From Daucus carota subsp. sativus (taxonomy: Eukaryota > Streptophyta > Magnoliopsida > Apiales > Apiaceae), in NCBI RefSeq assembly GCF_001625215.2, contig NC_030381.2, forward strand, positions 36,144,689-36,208,688: a DNA stretch of 64,000 nt. The letters run 5' to 3'. Each line of letters opens with the position of its first letter. The stretch's first letter is position 1. Both the position numbers and the translations under genes were made by a program. The notes under the pieces are model-generated. The model was not told the origin of the DNA and made no database searches. It was given only the letters and a program-made list of their open reading frames with translations. This document shows positions 1 through 11,454 of the stretch, one piece after another.

Positions 1-923
1 CAAAAATCGTTTTTAGGAAAAGCCGTTCCTCTCGTGCTTTTGCAAAAAACTGCTTTTCAGCTTTTGTCAAAATAGTCATATATTTCACTATCAAACCTCA
101 TCAAAACTATACATTTTTTATATTAAAACTATAGATGCAGAAATAATTACCAAACAAATATCTAATATCTATTTTTACTATATTTTTTCTGACAACACTG
201 CAATTTTATATGATACTCCCAATAGAGCCCAAGTATATAAAGTTGTCCCATAAATCATGTGAATAAAAGTCAGAATGAGTGATATACTAATGTTCAAAGT
301 TTTATTATCAAAATTTTAATAAATTTCTTCCATTTTAACTCCATTTTTATATGATTCAAAAATAAATTATATATATATTTCACAATTATTTAAGATATGC
401 ACTTTTGCTTTACAATGTAAAATCAATTATGTTGTATTTTATTTAACATAATGATATTATTTTAAAAAAATTAAATAGACAAGATTGTCGTTGATAGAAG
501 TAAAAATGTGATGATATTTTTGAAAAAAATCAATAATATGATGATATCATAGAGAATCACTAAATATTATTATTCTTATATTCATACTTAATATACTTAA
601 TCACGTTATCATTAATATTTAATTATTTTCTCTAGATATAGATCCAGAAAATTAATTTTAATTGATATCTTATTAATCTACAATTATATAGTAATATGGA
701 TATTCTTTATTTTTATGTATTTATAGTCTGTTCACTTAAAAAAAAATTGAATTTCGATAGGTTGGAAAAATTTCGAATTTTAAGAATCGGAAAATAAAAG
801 TTTGACCAAGGGAAAAATCATTTGTGGTTAATAATTTTAGATTCCGATCTGTTGTTAGGTTTACACAGACTTTTAGATATTTGGGCCATGGAGCAAATAT
901 AAAAATCATCTCTATCATTTCAA
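1..923. other. AT-rich intergenic DNA
   Basis: Very AT-rich sequence with homopolymer runs. The short open frames here have no protein-like composition. I see no gene, RNA or complete repeat. Confidence 0.5.
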
Positions 924-1342
924 GTTAAATTATGTTTTGATCACTCAATTGATTGAAAATTTATACAGTTAAACCTCTTTAAGGTAATAATGTTAGGACC
1001 AATGAAAAAAATTACTTTATCGAGTTTATTACTTTATTGAGAGTAAAAATGCACTATTTACATTATGTTGGAACTTGAAAAAAATATATTACTTTAGTGA
1101 GGATATTACTTTATCGATTATTACTTAAACGAGGTTCAACTATATTTGGTCACCTTAACATACTTTCAATCACATCGTTATACTCTTAAACTTTCAATCA
1201 CATCATTATACTTTTAAACTTTCAGAGTATAATGGAGTGTAACTGAAAGTTTAAGAGTATAATGATGTGACTGAAATTTTTTTGAGTTGGATGACCCAAT
1301 TGCAAGTTTTCAATCAGTTGAGTGACTAAAACATCATTTAAC
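924..1342. mobile_element. MITE with a second small element nested inside
   Basis: The outer ends are inverted copies of each other for roughly 38 bases. The left end (924-962) begins GTTAAATTATGTTTT and the right end (about 1304-1342) reads the same way on the minus strand with few mismatches. A second element at 964-1144 sits inside, with its own inverted ends (TACAGTTAAACCTC at left, GAGGTTCAACTATA at right). A further hairpin with arms near 1185-1224 and 1234-1271 lies between them. No coding capacity. Target duplications are not clear, so the superfamily is not assigned. Confidence 0.6.
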
Positions 1343-1500
1343 CATCCTAATTATTATGTGGGCAAGCGCCCAAAACTTATCAAAACATATTGAATTAATT
1401 GCAGTTTGTAAACCCACTTAGATAAAAGCACTTTTCTGGTGTCTTAACCGAATGTTATATTGCGATAGTTATATATTAATCATTATGATCAAATATGTTT

Positions 1501-1725
1501 TGCAGGTTCTCTGACTTTTGGTATGGCAGGGTATATGTTGACCAAGTCTCCTCCGTAAAGGAGAGGTTTTCAGGGATGGATATCCACTGAAGTGGAAGCT
1601 ATTGAAGCACCTGTTGCAAAACTGCCTTCTGAGAAAGAAATATTCAATAATCGTATGACTGAATGCTTTTGTGAAGGCTACCTGTGCTGTAGAGCTGAAT
1701 GTATATACCGACCCCAAATTAATCA
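1501..1725 (+). pseudogene. Unidentified frameshifted coding relic
   Basis: Three reading frames in turn give protein-like text. Frame 1 runs from 1501 (with VDQVSSVKERFSGMD) to a stop at 1588-1590. Frame 2 from about 1565 contains AIEAPVAKLPSEKEIFNNR. Frame 3 from 1659 contains NAFVKATCAVELNVYTDP. A TTTTGCAG tract at 1498-1504 looks like a 3' splice site. The low-A/T, codon-like composition stands out from the flanks. I do not recognise the family. It may be a decayed exon or one carried in by a transposon. Confidence 0.3.
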
Positions 1726-1994
1726 TCAAAAAAACAAATATATATAGATTGGTAAATGTTGCTCCTTATTCACTCATCAAGTTCTATAGCCATAGTGTTG
1801 CGGGCTGGTTGTTGAAAATATAATAATAAGAAAAGCATAGAAGTTTTAAAAACACTAGCGTTATCCAGTAATAATTCTCTATTAGAATGTTTGATCTCGA
1901 AAAGTGGTATAAGATAATGTCCACCCAAGTTAGGTATATTTTTACATAATGAACATTGTATGCACGATGAAACGTGTAAAGAGACACGACAAAA

Positions 1995-2095
1995 GTGCTT
2001 CACCCAAGAAAATGAGACGAGACTCAGATAAGTGAGAAAGAGACGTAACAAAGTAGTTCAACCAAGAAAATGAGTAGAGAAACTCAAATAAGTGA
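1995..2095. repeat. Two-copy imperfect tandem duplication, about 60-bp period
   Basis: The text CACCCAAGAAAATGAGACGA, followed by ACTCAGATAAGTGAGA, recurs about 60 bases later as CAACCAAGAAAATGAGTAGA followed by ACTCAAATAAGTGAGA. The copies differ at several positions. Origin unknown; it could be part of a decayed retrotransposon. Confidence 0.55.
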
Positions 2096-2144
2096 GAATC
2101 TACTTCGGATGAACAGGCTTAGACAAATCATGTGGCGTCCTTCC

Positions 2145-2558
2145 TTAAAGGATTTTTTCTGATGTTTTAAATGCTTGCTTAATTTTCACCATCCTTGCAA
2201 AACTAACGGTTCTCCCAACGTTTTCAACCTCAAACTGATCAACAAACAAAGGTGTACTTCTGTTCACCACCATCTCATTTAAGTGACTGCTTATTAAAAA
2301 ATAAAGCATAATGCACTTTGTTTATAAATGGGGGCATACCTTACTACCTGACTTCTAAGAATTGATATAACATCTCTGCTGAAATTGTGCACTTCATTGT
2401 AATAGTGAAAAAATTTGCGAAGGAGCTGCAAAGTAGTGATATCTCCTGACTGTTCAGTATTTCATTAAATCTCATCTTATATCCATATGTTTCCACAACA
2501 ATGTCATCGAATTCACTTATAGTATTTTTATTCACAAACTTAGGTACCAAGTTATTCA
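2145..2558 (-). pseudogene. Two-exon gene fragment, unidentified
   Basis: On the minus strand, 2558-2348 reads open for about 70 codons (begins NNLVPKFVNKNTISEFDD, ends EMLYQFLEV) after a TTTTACAAG acceptor. A possible donor (CAG|GTAGTAAG) and an acceptor ending AAGCAG join it in frame to 2286-2145, which reads HLNEMVVNRSTPLFVDQFEV, then NVGRTVSFARMVKIKQAF, and stops with TAA at 2147-2145. About 116 codons stay open across the proposed 61-bp intron, more than expected by chance in this composition. No start exon is evident and I do not recognise the family. It is either the 3' end of a decayed gene or a captured fragment. Confidence 0.35.
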
Positions 2559-4088
2559 CTTGTAAAACAAAGATATTTATCTAAAATCTTGTAGCAAATT
2601 CTTTGATCAAAACTATAAGAATCTTAACTTTGAAGTTGACATCAACAACTCATCGAATCAACTTTGAAACTTTGTGAGCCATTTTGTTATTAACAGTAAG
2701 ATCCATATGTGTTCTAGTTTTATGTTCATCTTCATCATAGTAAAATATACAAATTTTTTCATGAATGTCAGTCTTTCTCTTTTGTCAAACTACTAGTATT
2801 GCACATAATGTTGTGCAACGGTAAAATATTAATATTTTGAATATAAATTTTTTTTTTTTTGTGTTATAATTTTGGTGTTTAACATTTTGATCAGAGTTAA
2901 CATGACTTATTTATGTTGTGCTGATAAAGAATAATATGATTATTAAAATTTTGTTTTTTGTGTTGAACATTAATCAAGGTGAATATAACTTGTTTATGTT
3001 ATATAACAGTAAAGAATTACATAATATAAATATTAAAATTTTGTTTTCTGTATTATTATTTTGGCATTGAAAAAAATTTAAAAAAACACTAATATAAAAA
3101 TGACTTTAGAGTTGATATCAATATAACCATTCAAAGAGTTAACATAACCAATTATTCACCGTTACAAATTATTATATACGACCGCTCTTACTTTTTAGTG
3201 AACACAAGACTCAGAACTAAAGATCGATACCTGTTTTCCAAGTATGTGTTTCTTTCAGCATCATTATCACACTCTCGCTTTCGCTTTCACGATTTCGATT
3301 GCGAACCAGAATCAACATTCACCTGGTCACTCGAACACTTGATCGATGAATATCGATAAAATTACGGCTTTTGTGTGTATAAACCAGTAAATAATGAATT
3401 ACAATCTTGATGGAGAAGACGATTACGTATTTGTAACAGAGCTTTTGAAGAAGAGAGGAAAAAAACCTTTTATAAAAACAGATTTTTAACACTTAATCAA
3501 AGACTATATTGTACGGTAATATTCAGGTTCCGAAACTCGCAGTAATATTACGTTTTAGAACACGATTTAAACTCGACTTATTTATATTCTAGTTAATATT
3601 ATGATAAAATAATAGTGTGTTCAATCTAAAAATGATTTGTATGATTTATTATTAAAATAGTATTTTTATACATGATTATTTAATATTATACAATTTCAAT
3701 TAATTTTCACTTAAATCTTTATATGAAGAATCAGATATGCAATTTCAAATTAAAATGACACTAAATAATATTATTAATCATCGGACTCTATTTGTTCAAT
3801 TTCTCATAAGATCTTATTTTGCTTCTTTTTTTGTTTTTGTTTAAATTTTTTTTTAACTAGATAATACAGAGACTTTTAAATGAAACATGAGTTTAAAAAC
3901 AACTGCTCAGTGATCAAACCATTGCTGTTTATTGAATGGACTGAGGCCTGGCAAATCAATTACGTAGCGTGTGATGATCATTATTTAAGTAAGAGAAAAA
4001 CAAGGCAGGAAATATTTGTTATTTTGGGGTAAAGTGGTAAACATACGTTTAATTCGATAAACAGTTTTTTAAAATAATTTTGAGTCCT
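2559..4088. other. Intergenic DNA, no clear gene
   Basis: AT-rich DNA. The stretch 3220-3480 is less AT-rich and could be the leader or first exon of the fragment at 2145-2558 on the minus strand, but I cannot build an exon there. Confidence 0.4.
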
Positions 4089-4187
4089 AAAATCAATTCG
4101 AATATGAAAAATTTTAGTCTAAATTCATATTTTATGTGTCGAATTCATGTCGATTTATCGTGTCAGGTCTGATTTTGTCACCCCTAA
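4089..4187 (-). mobile_element. Solo hAT-type terminus
   Basis: Read on the minus strand, the sequence from about 4187 begins TTAGGGGTGACAAAATCAGA and continues with CGACACGA/GAATTCGA-like words. It resembles the TAGGGGTG ends of the complete elements at 15040-15747 and 53546-54216. No matching opposite end was found, so this is a remnant. Confidence 0.4.
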
Positions 4188-5302
4188 TAACTATAAATGT
4201 TAATTAATATATTACATACAAAAAAATAAAAAATACATAATAAATAATACATAAATAATTAAATAATAACTTGATATATTGATGACATTGTAAGTTAGCC
4301 ATTTATTATTAATATACAAGGTAAATTGAATACTTTTTAAATTATATTATATATAAAATTATTTATTTTAAATTAATAAAAAAATGTCCATATATTATCA
4401 ATTTAAATAATATATATAATAATGGTTAAATAATAATAATAATAAAGCTAGCCCGTATAGTTAAATTATGATTTTATCTACAATTTTAAATTAAGAGCAT
4501 CTCCAAGAGTCTCCTAATTGACTTTTAAATATAATATTTAAGAAAATATGGCTCTTAGAGCATTCTCATCCCAACCCCTAAACCCAACCTCATCCTCATA
4601 ATTTAAAAAAATCTACTAAGTAGAAATATAGTCTGCATCTGAAACCCCAAAATAGGGTTTGGTTTTGGGGACTAGAAATAAATCCTCATATTTGGGGTTT
4701 CACTATTCATCCTTTATACACTATTCATCCTCCATATTCATTATCATTTCATTATTATTTTATTAAATATCAAGTCTTGTCTTATACTTATACGGAGAAT
4801 AGGGATTGAGTATGGGGAATGGGATGGAAGAAACTTTTAAAATTTTGTAAATATTTTTGAGGGATTACTATTTTTAGTAAGTTTTTGGCGTTGAGGATTG
4901 GTGGCCGGACTCTTAGCAATTTAGTATCAAGTTAAGCGCATGAACTAGAACAATACTCTTTAGAGCAACCTCAATGCAAGCTCTCCTTACTCATATTTGG
5001 TCTAGGTGGACAAGATTTAGGGTTTAGGATCAAAAATCAGTCCTCCACGCAACTCTTTATCCCCTAAAAATTTAAGGGGAGAAAACTCATCCCCTTATTT
5101 GAGGGAGCAAAAAGCCAACCCCTATAATGCCACATCATCAATATTACTTATAATATAACATATATTTACTCCAACTCTAACTCTTCTCACATATATTACC
5201 TTAAATATTGAATAAATACTAATTTTTAAATTATAGGTAGCAGGTATAAGTAATACCATTGGAGTAAATCAACTTTTTGCTTACCAATATTTTAGGTAAC
5301 TA

Positions 5303-5552
5303 CTTCCTCCATTTCAAATTAGATGTCCACTTTAGAAAAATCACACAGTTTAAGAAAAGTGGTTGTTCACAAATTAATTGCATTAAATGATCAAAATATG
5401 TGGAGTGAGATTGATCTTGGAAATATAAATAAGAGATATGTGGAGTAGAATTGACTTTGGAAATATGATTTTGCATTGAAAGTTGAATTGGACAAGTAAT
5501 TTGAAACAAAAAAATTTCTTCAAAGTGGACATGTAAATTGAAACGGAGGAAG
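5303..5552. mobile_element. Stowaway-like MITE in copy A
   Basis: Bounded by TA on both sides. The left end reads CTTCCTCCATTTCAAATTAG and the right end mirrors it (TAAATTGAAACGGAGGAAG). The related element at 26123-26347 shares both ends and internal text (AGATGTCCAC, GTGGAGTAGAATTGA). The uninterrupted sequence is visible in copy B near 6555-6560, confirming an insertion. About 250 bp, non-coding. Confidence 0.75.
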
Positions 5553-5772
5553 TATTATTTTATTATTTTTTAGGTAACCAATATAGGGATTACCCATGCT
5601 CTTAGAGCAACCCCAATGCAAGCTCTCATTACTCATATTTGGTCTACGTGGACAAGATTTAGGGGTTATGATAAAAAATCAGTCCTCCCTATCCCAAAAA
5701 TTTTAGGGGAGAGAAAACTCATCCCCTTATTTGAGGGAGCAAAAAACCAACCCTATAACGCCACATCATCAA

Positions 5773-6400
5773 TCTATACTATACTATAATAAGCCAATAT
5801 GGGTATAATTTGTAGTCCAAGGTTTTAGTTATATTTTTTGGTTTGGTACTCTCCTTTTGGTATTACAAGTCTACATTGTGGAGTCTATTAGTATTATATT
5901 GTTAAACAGTTTCAAATACTAAAAACACTCATGACATTCCATTATCATATAATATTTCATTAAAAAAATTATAATAATGTTATAAATAAAATTATAAATA
6001 TACAATTTTGAATATCTTCTTTTAACAAAAACCTTCATATAACTCTTTTTAACTTTAACATGTTTTATATAAATATAAACACGAACCATTACATAGTCCT
6101 TTCTAACTCTAATCTTAAAAGTTATTGTTGTCAAAAAAAACCAAGATTACAAAATTACGTTGCAATTCGATTGATTAGATTACTGAATATTTCAAAGGTA
6201 TTACACGATCGGCTATATTTATTAAGGTTTGTCCATTTTTCAAATAATCAAGAGAAAATATAGTCAGTTGAATAATATAATTTAATTAAAATTCAATCCA
6301 TTAATACTAAAATACTAATAAAATGATGTTAAAATTTAAATTATAAATAATAAATTACGAATTATATACTCGCATGTGCTTCGCACGGGTTAAAGGCTGG
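5773..6400 (+). mobile_element. Short non-autonomous Helitron
   Basis: It begins TCTATACTATACTATAATAA, the usual 5' end of plant Helitrons. It ends with a GTGC-TTC-GCAC hairpin followed by GGGTTAAAGGCTGG, a CTRR-type 3' end, between A and T as the family requires. The adjacent sister copy A reads CATCATCAATATTACTT across the insertion point, so the empty site is preserved 620 bp upstream. There is no Rep/helicase coding sequence, so it would need a partner to move. Confidence 0.85.
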
Positions 6401-6605
6401 TATTACTTATAATATAACATATATTTACTCCAACTCTAACTCTTCTCATATATATTACCTTAAATATTGAATAAATACTAATTTTTAAATTATAGGTAAC
6501 AAGTATAAGTAATACCATTGGAGTAAAACAACTTTTTTCTTACCTATATTTTAGGTAACCATTAGTATTTTATTATATTTTAGATAACTCTTGGAGATGC
6601 TCTTA

Positions 6606-6957
6606 TATTTTTTTTCTATCATATTTTGTTCATGTGTGCTTTAACAGGACAAGGATCTTAATTTAAAAGGGGAGATAAAAAAGAATTTCTTATTCATAAA
6701 AATAAGTTAAAAGTCATGTTCTAATTCTTAAAATATGGGCAAAAGAATAATCTCTTAACTTTTTTTAAGAGTTTTTGAAACTCTAACTTTTACAAGCCTC
6801 TTTATTTTTTCACTTAAAATTTTGAATAGCGTGTCTGAGATGCTCTGACTCGTCCCCGCCATCCGTATACTGTATTAGCATAGCAGCCCTCATCGACGCC
6901 AATATTCATACGTCTTAAATTTGATTTGTTTAAGAAATGAGCCTTTTGTGTAGATCC
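6606..6957. other. Region upstream of the PPR pseudogene
   Basis: Non-coding. Sequence around 6840-6960 is more GC-rich and may be the old promoter and leader of the PPR gene. No clear TATA box. Confidence 0.4.
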
Positions 6958-8306
6958 ATGACATCATCATATAAATTCACAAACCCCATTTTTGCATTTT
7001 CAAGAAGCCAATTTTCCTCCTAATCTGCAGATGAATATTGGGCCCAATTGCAGAAAAATGGGTCAAACATTGAAAGAAACCTAAGCAAGATTAGGTGTGT
7101 AACTCAAGTGTTACAAAGATGTGCTAATCAACCTGTATTGGGTCTTAGATTCTTTATTTGGGCTGCTTTGCAGCCTAATTATAGACACACTACTTATATG
7201 TATAATAAAGTTTGTAACTTGCTGAAAATTAAGCTGAACACTTGTGTCATAATGATGTTATGGAGGATTTTTGTACTGAGGGGTGTTTGGGTAGTGTCAA
7301 GAGGTTTAAAGTTGTTTTGAATTTGTGTCGAGAAGCTAAGCTTGCGAATGAGGCTTTGTGGGTGTTGAGGAAGATGAGGGAAGGTGGTTGTCGACCGGAT
7401 ACATTGGCGTATAAATGTGGTTATTAGGTTGTTTTGTGATAAGGGTGATATGGATGAGGCGGATAGGTTGATGAGGGAAATGAGGGGTTTTGGTCTTTAT
7501 CCTGGTAAGATTACGTATGTTGCGATGACTAAGGGTTTTGTGGAGGGTGATAGGTTGGAGGAAGCGTGTGGATTGTTTAAGGTTATGGAGAGTCATGGGT
7601 GTTTGCCGAACACGGTGATGTATTCTACACTGCTTGATGGGGTTTGTAGTTTGGGGAGTCCAGACAAGGCGTTGCAGTTGTTGGGGGAGATGGAGAAAGC
7701 AGGCGGTGACAGTAAACCAAATGTTATTACTTATACATCTGTGATACAAAGCTATTGTGAAAATGGCAAGTCCTTAGAGGCGTTGAGTATTTTGGATAGA
7801 ATGGTTGCCAACGGTTATGCGCCTAATAGGGTCACTGCTAGTACTTTAATTAAGCTCATTTGCAGATTTGTTGGAGAGAGTTTTGTTTCTGATACTTAGT
7901 GCTATAGTGCTCTTGTAGTGTCCCTGATGCGGGTCGAAAAAATCCAGAGGCTGAGAAGGTGTTCAGAAAGATGTTAGCTACTTCCGTCAGTCCTAATAGC
8001 CTGGCCTCGAGCCTTTTGATTAAGAAACTTTGTTCAAAGGGGCAGATTCTGGATTGTTATCGCTTGTACGTCATAATTGAGAAGTTGGGTTGCATATTGA
8101 CAATTGATTCTGATATTTATTCTATTTCGTTGGCTGGGCTTTGCCAAGACGGACATTTGCTAGAGGCTGCAAATCTTGCTGGGGTAATGGTGGAAAAAGT
8201 TATTGAATTGAAACCTCCCTATGGTGAGATCACGATTGATCATTTGAAAAATCTTGGAGAACTCGAGCTAGTGTCTCATATTTTAAGACTTCAAAACCGG
8301 AGTTGA
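6958..8306 (+). pseudogene. Pentatricopeptide-repeat (PPR) protein, disrupted
   Basis: An intronless P-class PPR gene. Family members bind organellar RNA, usually in mitochondria or plastids. From ATG 6958 the frame reads a basic, acid-poor leader (MTSSYKFTNPIFAFSRSQFS) and meets TAA at 7021. It resumes in the same frame with QVLQRCANQPVLGLRFFIWA, shifts frame near 7225-7242, shifts back near 7415 where one extra A breaks TLAY|NVVIRLF, and stays open to 7896. It then meets TAG at 7897 and shifts again near 7945. The open stretch 7420-7896 carries several 35-residue repeats (for example GLYPGKITYVAMTKGFVEGD, GCLPNTVMYSTLLDG). With lesions ignored it would encode about 445 residues. Five lesions argue for a pseudogene; sequencing error cannot explain all of them. 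Confidence 0.85.
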
Positions 8307-11160
8307 CATATTTTTTGGATACTTCAGTTCAGACGTTTGGATGCTATTAGCTGATCTGTATGTTTCTTCGTTGCATTCTTCATTTCTGAGTTTTGGATCA
8401 TTTTGTATCTAATTGAGTTATCTTTAAGGTGAAAAAAGGACATTTAACCATTAACTGACTAGAAATGCTGGGTTCATTGGATTGTATACATGTTTTTGAA
8501 ATGATCAACTAATACTTTAAAGAACCAAATATGACTATTTGCTGAACAGAAGTCCCGAAGTATCATAAGAAATCATGACTGGCTGAAGTCTAAGTCGCCA
8601 GAACATTTTGTATGAGGGTGTGGAAGGTCAAGGATGCTGGTGATCCCCTGGCAAACACTGTAATCTGCTGTATGGAAATTAGAAGCTGCGGTTAAATCAT
8701 GTTCGCTACTATTAAATATCAATGTAAAAGGTATTATGGAAAATTCATCTCAGTATAGCTCATTAGACATGTCGGCATAAATTTATTTATTTTTGTATGA
8801 GACCTGGCAACTCACTATCAGTGAAATTATCCAGTGGCTGAACATCAAAATGTCTTTTAACTATATGTTGATTTTCCAGCCGTTTTGGTTTCACTGCAAT
8901 TCTTTCAGGACTTTATACAGGAATACTTGCCCTTTCATGGTAATCTCCAAGTGTTCTTTCAACTTTGGTGATTTTATATTTTGTTGGTAACTTCAGATGA
9001 GGATTGTTTTCCTTGACAAATGGGGTGAATTTTTTTTTTCCCACTATTTTTTTGTCAGAATAAAAAAATAAAAAAAAGGGGAGAAAACCAGAAATAATTT
9101 ATTTATTTTTTTTAAAACCAAATTAAAGCAAAAATGTAAGTAAAGAAGGCTGGTGGCTGTTTGGAGTGTAGTAGTTTTGTGGTAGTTGGAGAATGAGACT
9201 ACTAGCAGCAAAATGATGGTGATATGCTTAGTAGTCCACCTCTAACGACGCACCAACCCCCAATGTAACCCCACTTGCCAACCAAATATAGTGACGTAAA
9301 TTAATATACTAAAATATTTTATTCAGTAAAATGCAGTTCTTAGAAGACTTAAATTGAATGCCAGTTTAATATTATTCGATCAAGTCTTGATTTTATAAAA
9401 GTGCTCCTTTTTTGTATTAGAGATTGCATAAAAAAATCCGAATTCAGAGAACTCCTTTGATGTTGTTAATAAAAATCTGATTTTTAACGAGAATCTTGAG
9501 AATCTGGATAACAACCCGATCAAATTTAGATTTATTTCAAATTAAATGAGTACATAATTAAAAATATGAGGTCTTCTTGTCTTGATTTAATGAATGGTTA
9601 TATTGACATATATTAGAAAAGAATTTAAATGACATCATTTCGCTCAAATTACCACTATTTTTAGAAAAAATGTATGTTTCGACTAAAAAACTCCCGAGAT
9701 GATCTAGTGGCGGAGTAATGATGGACATGATTGGTGAATTTGTGGTCAGGAAAGAATTTTGTGCAACACATATTAATATTATAAAAATGATATAATTATT
9801 GATGGGCTTAAAAAAATATATAACAAAGAATTGATGGTATAAAGATAATAATTTTCATATAAAGAATACTTGGCTGTAGGATTTGTTTTTCTTTTTCAAG
9901 AAAAAAAAGGGTAAATTAGTCTCGGACAAGAAAGTTGAAGCTTCCTCATATTTAAAAAAAATATTAAGTGAGGTGTTTACCTCACATCATATTATTATAG
10001 CAAGATATTTGGTAGTGTAATTATAGTTTTGTTTTGTGTTGTAAAATAGATTTACATATCAAGTGACTTAATTTAAAATAATGAAAACCCAGATTTATTT
10101 CACACACTATTTTAATTTTTGAAATTTAACTTTACAAATTTACATATAAATTATTTAATTCATAATATTTTATACTCTCCTAGTTTATTTTAAATATTTG
10201 ACTTTTCATATTAATATTAAATATAATAATTTTTATAATACCAAATTTTAACTATGGTTTATAAAAGTACATAAAATAAATAGAATAACTTATAAAATTA
10301 ATTATAAAATGTATTAGAGTATTATATTCTCGTTCTCGATAATAAGTCAAGTTGGTTGTAACTTCTTTCTAGCATTGCTAACCAGCAAACTTGTCTCTCT
10401 TTTTATTCCCAGCAACTTGTTTGTTTTTTAAGCAACTTGTTGGATACATGCAAAAAAACACTATGAATGATAAATAATCCTATGCAAGTGACGGTACTTA
10501 AAATATATAGTTGCTCATTAAAGTCAGAGCGAAGCCACAGCCATATCGGAGTAGTTTAATCACCGAGACCCGCTAAACTTGTTAAAACGTGCTGGTCTTA
10601 ACTCACACACACCCTAATTTTGATAGTTTTTGTACATGAAATTTAGTCCTACCAAACAAAGAATATGAACGGAATACAAATTCACAAAAAATCCAAAGGA
10701 AATGAGCTATTACACATTTACCCATGTGTTTTAGGCTTTTAGCACATTCTACCCTTCCACTCTTGGTCCAATTATAAATTGCAGAGAGAAGATCTATTGA
10801 GATATATTAGAATCTATAAATTATTATTAATGTTTTTAATTTAAATTAAATATATTCCTATTAATGTGGGTAATCTTTTCAAAAATAAAGAGAATAAGAA
10901 AACGATATTTACCATGTTAAAGTAGGAAAATCATATAAAAATTGCTTCCAAAGCTAGTTGATAACGTTTATTCGCATCAATATTACGAGAGAGTAATATT
11001 AAGTTTCTCAATTTTTTCCTTAGATAATGTGGCAGATATATGTATAATTTTAATTGAGCGTTTTATGTGCATACATGATTCTTCATTATTGTTGATATTA
11101 GTGGAACTAATTAGAAATTGTCAACTACTATTAAAAAAAATGGAAACAATTTTTGGGCAA
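8307..11160. other. Intergenic DNA
   Basis: Downstream of the PPR pseudogene, the first few hundred bases have UTR-like composition. After about 9000 the DNA is AT-rich. I see no convincing exon, and the short open frames at 8793-8990 and 10942-11220 have no recognisable content. Confidence 0.4.
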
Positions 11161-11433
11161 CTACTTCCTTTATCCCACAATAGTAGTCTTTTTTGGAAGA
11201 AATTTTTTTTTTTCTCATAATACTTGACTGTTTTTAGTTTCCAATGCAAATATATTGACATTATTACAAAATTATCTATCTTGAAAGTTGTATAACAACT
11301 AATGTGGATTGAATAAGAGTCTATATTCATGCATTTATTAGGCGTCCAAGTGAGAAAATATTATCTAAATAATGATTTTTTAATATGCGTAATTTTTTAA
11401 AAAAGACTTGTATTTTGAGATGGGAGGAGTAAT
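11161..11433. mobile_element. Degenerate Stowaway-like MITE
   Basis: The left end CTACTTCCTTTATCCCACAA and the right end (minus strand ATTACTCCTCCCATCTCAAA) are imperfect inverted copies, each followed by GTCTTTTTT. The ends have the CTCCCTCC-type shape of Stowaway elements. About 270 bp, no coding sequence. Confidence 0.5.
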
Positions 11434-11454
11434 ATTTTTCTAATATGAGCTCCT

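Larger units (their letters stand above)
4493..6605. repeat. Cluster of nested GAGCA-type MITEs
   Basis: The outer limits are near-identical inverted sequences: TAAGAGCATCTCCAAGAGT at 4493-4511 and its complement at about 6587-6605. Inside are another GAGCATTC-starting segment (from about 4558, with a CCCCAAAA...TTTTGGGG hairpin) and two side-by-side copies of one element: copy A at about 4958-5590 and copy B at about 5591-6602. Copy A contains a Stowaway-type insertion (5303-5552); copy B contains a Helitron (5773-6400). No coding potential. GAGCA ends and TTA flanks fit a PIF/Harbinger (Tourist-like) origin, but this is inferred. Confidence 0.6.

Noticed and set aside
7336..7749. 137-codon minus-strand frame opposite the PPR gene
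   Set aside because: Shadow frame. The plus strand carries clear PPR repeats and the minus translation has a biased His/Thr/Pro composition.
9661..9760. GATGATCTAGTGGCGGAGTAATGATGG considered as a SINE or tRNA remnant
   Set aside because: No B box, tail or duplication nearby.
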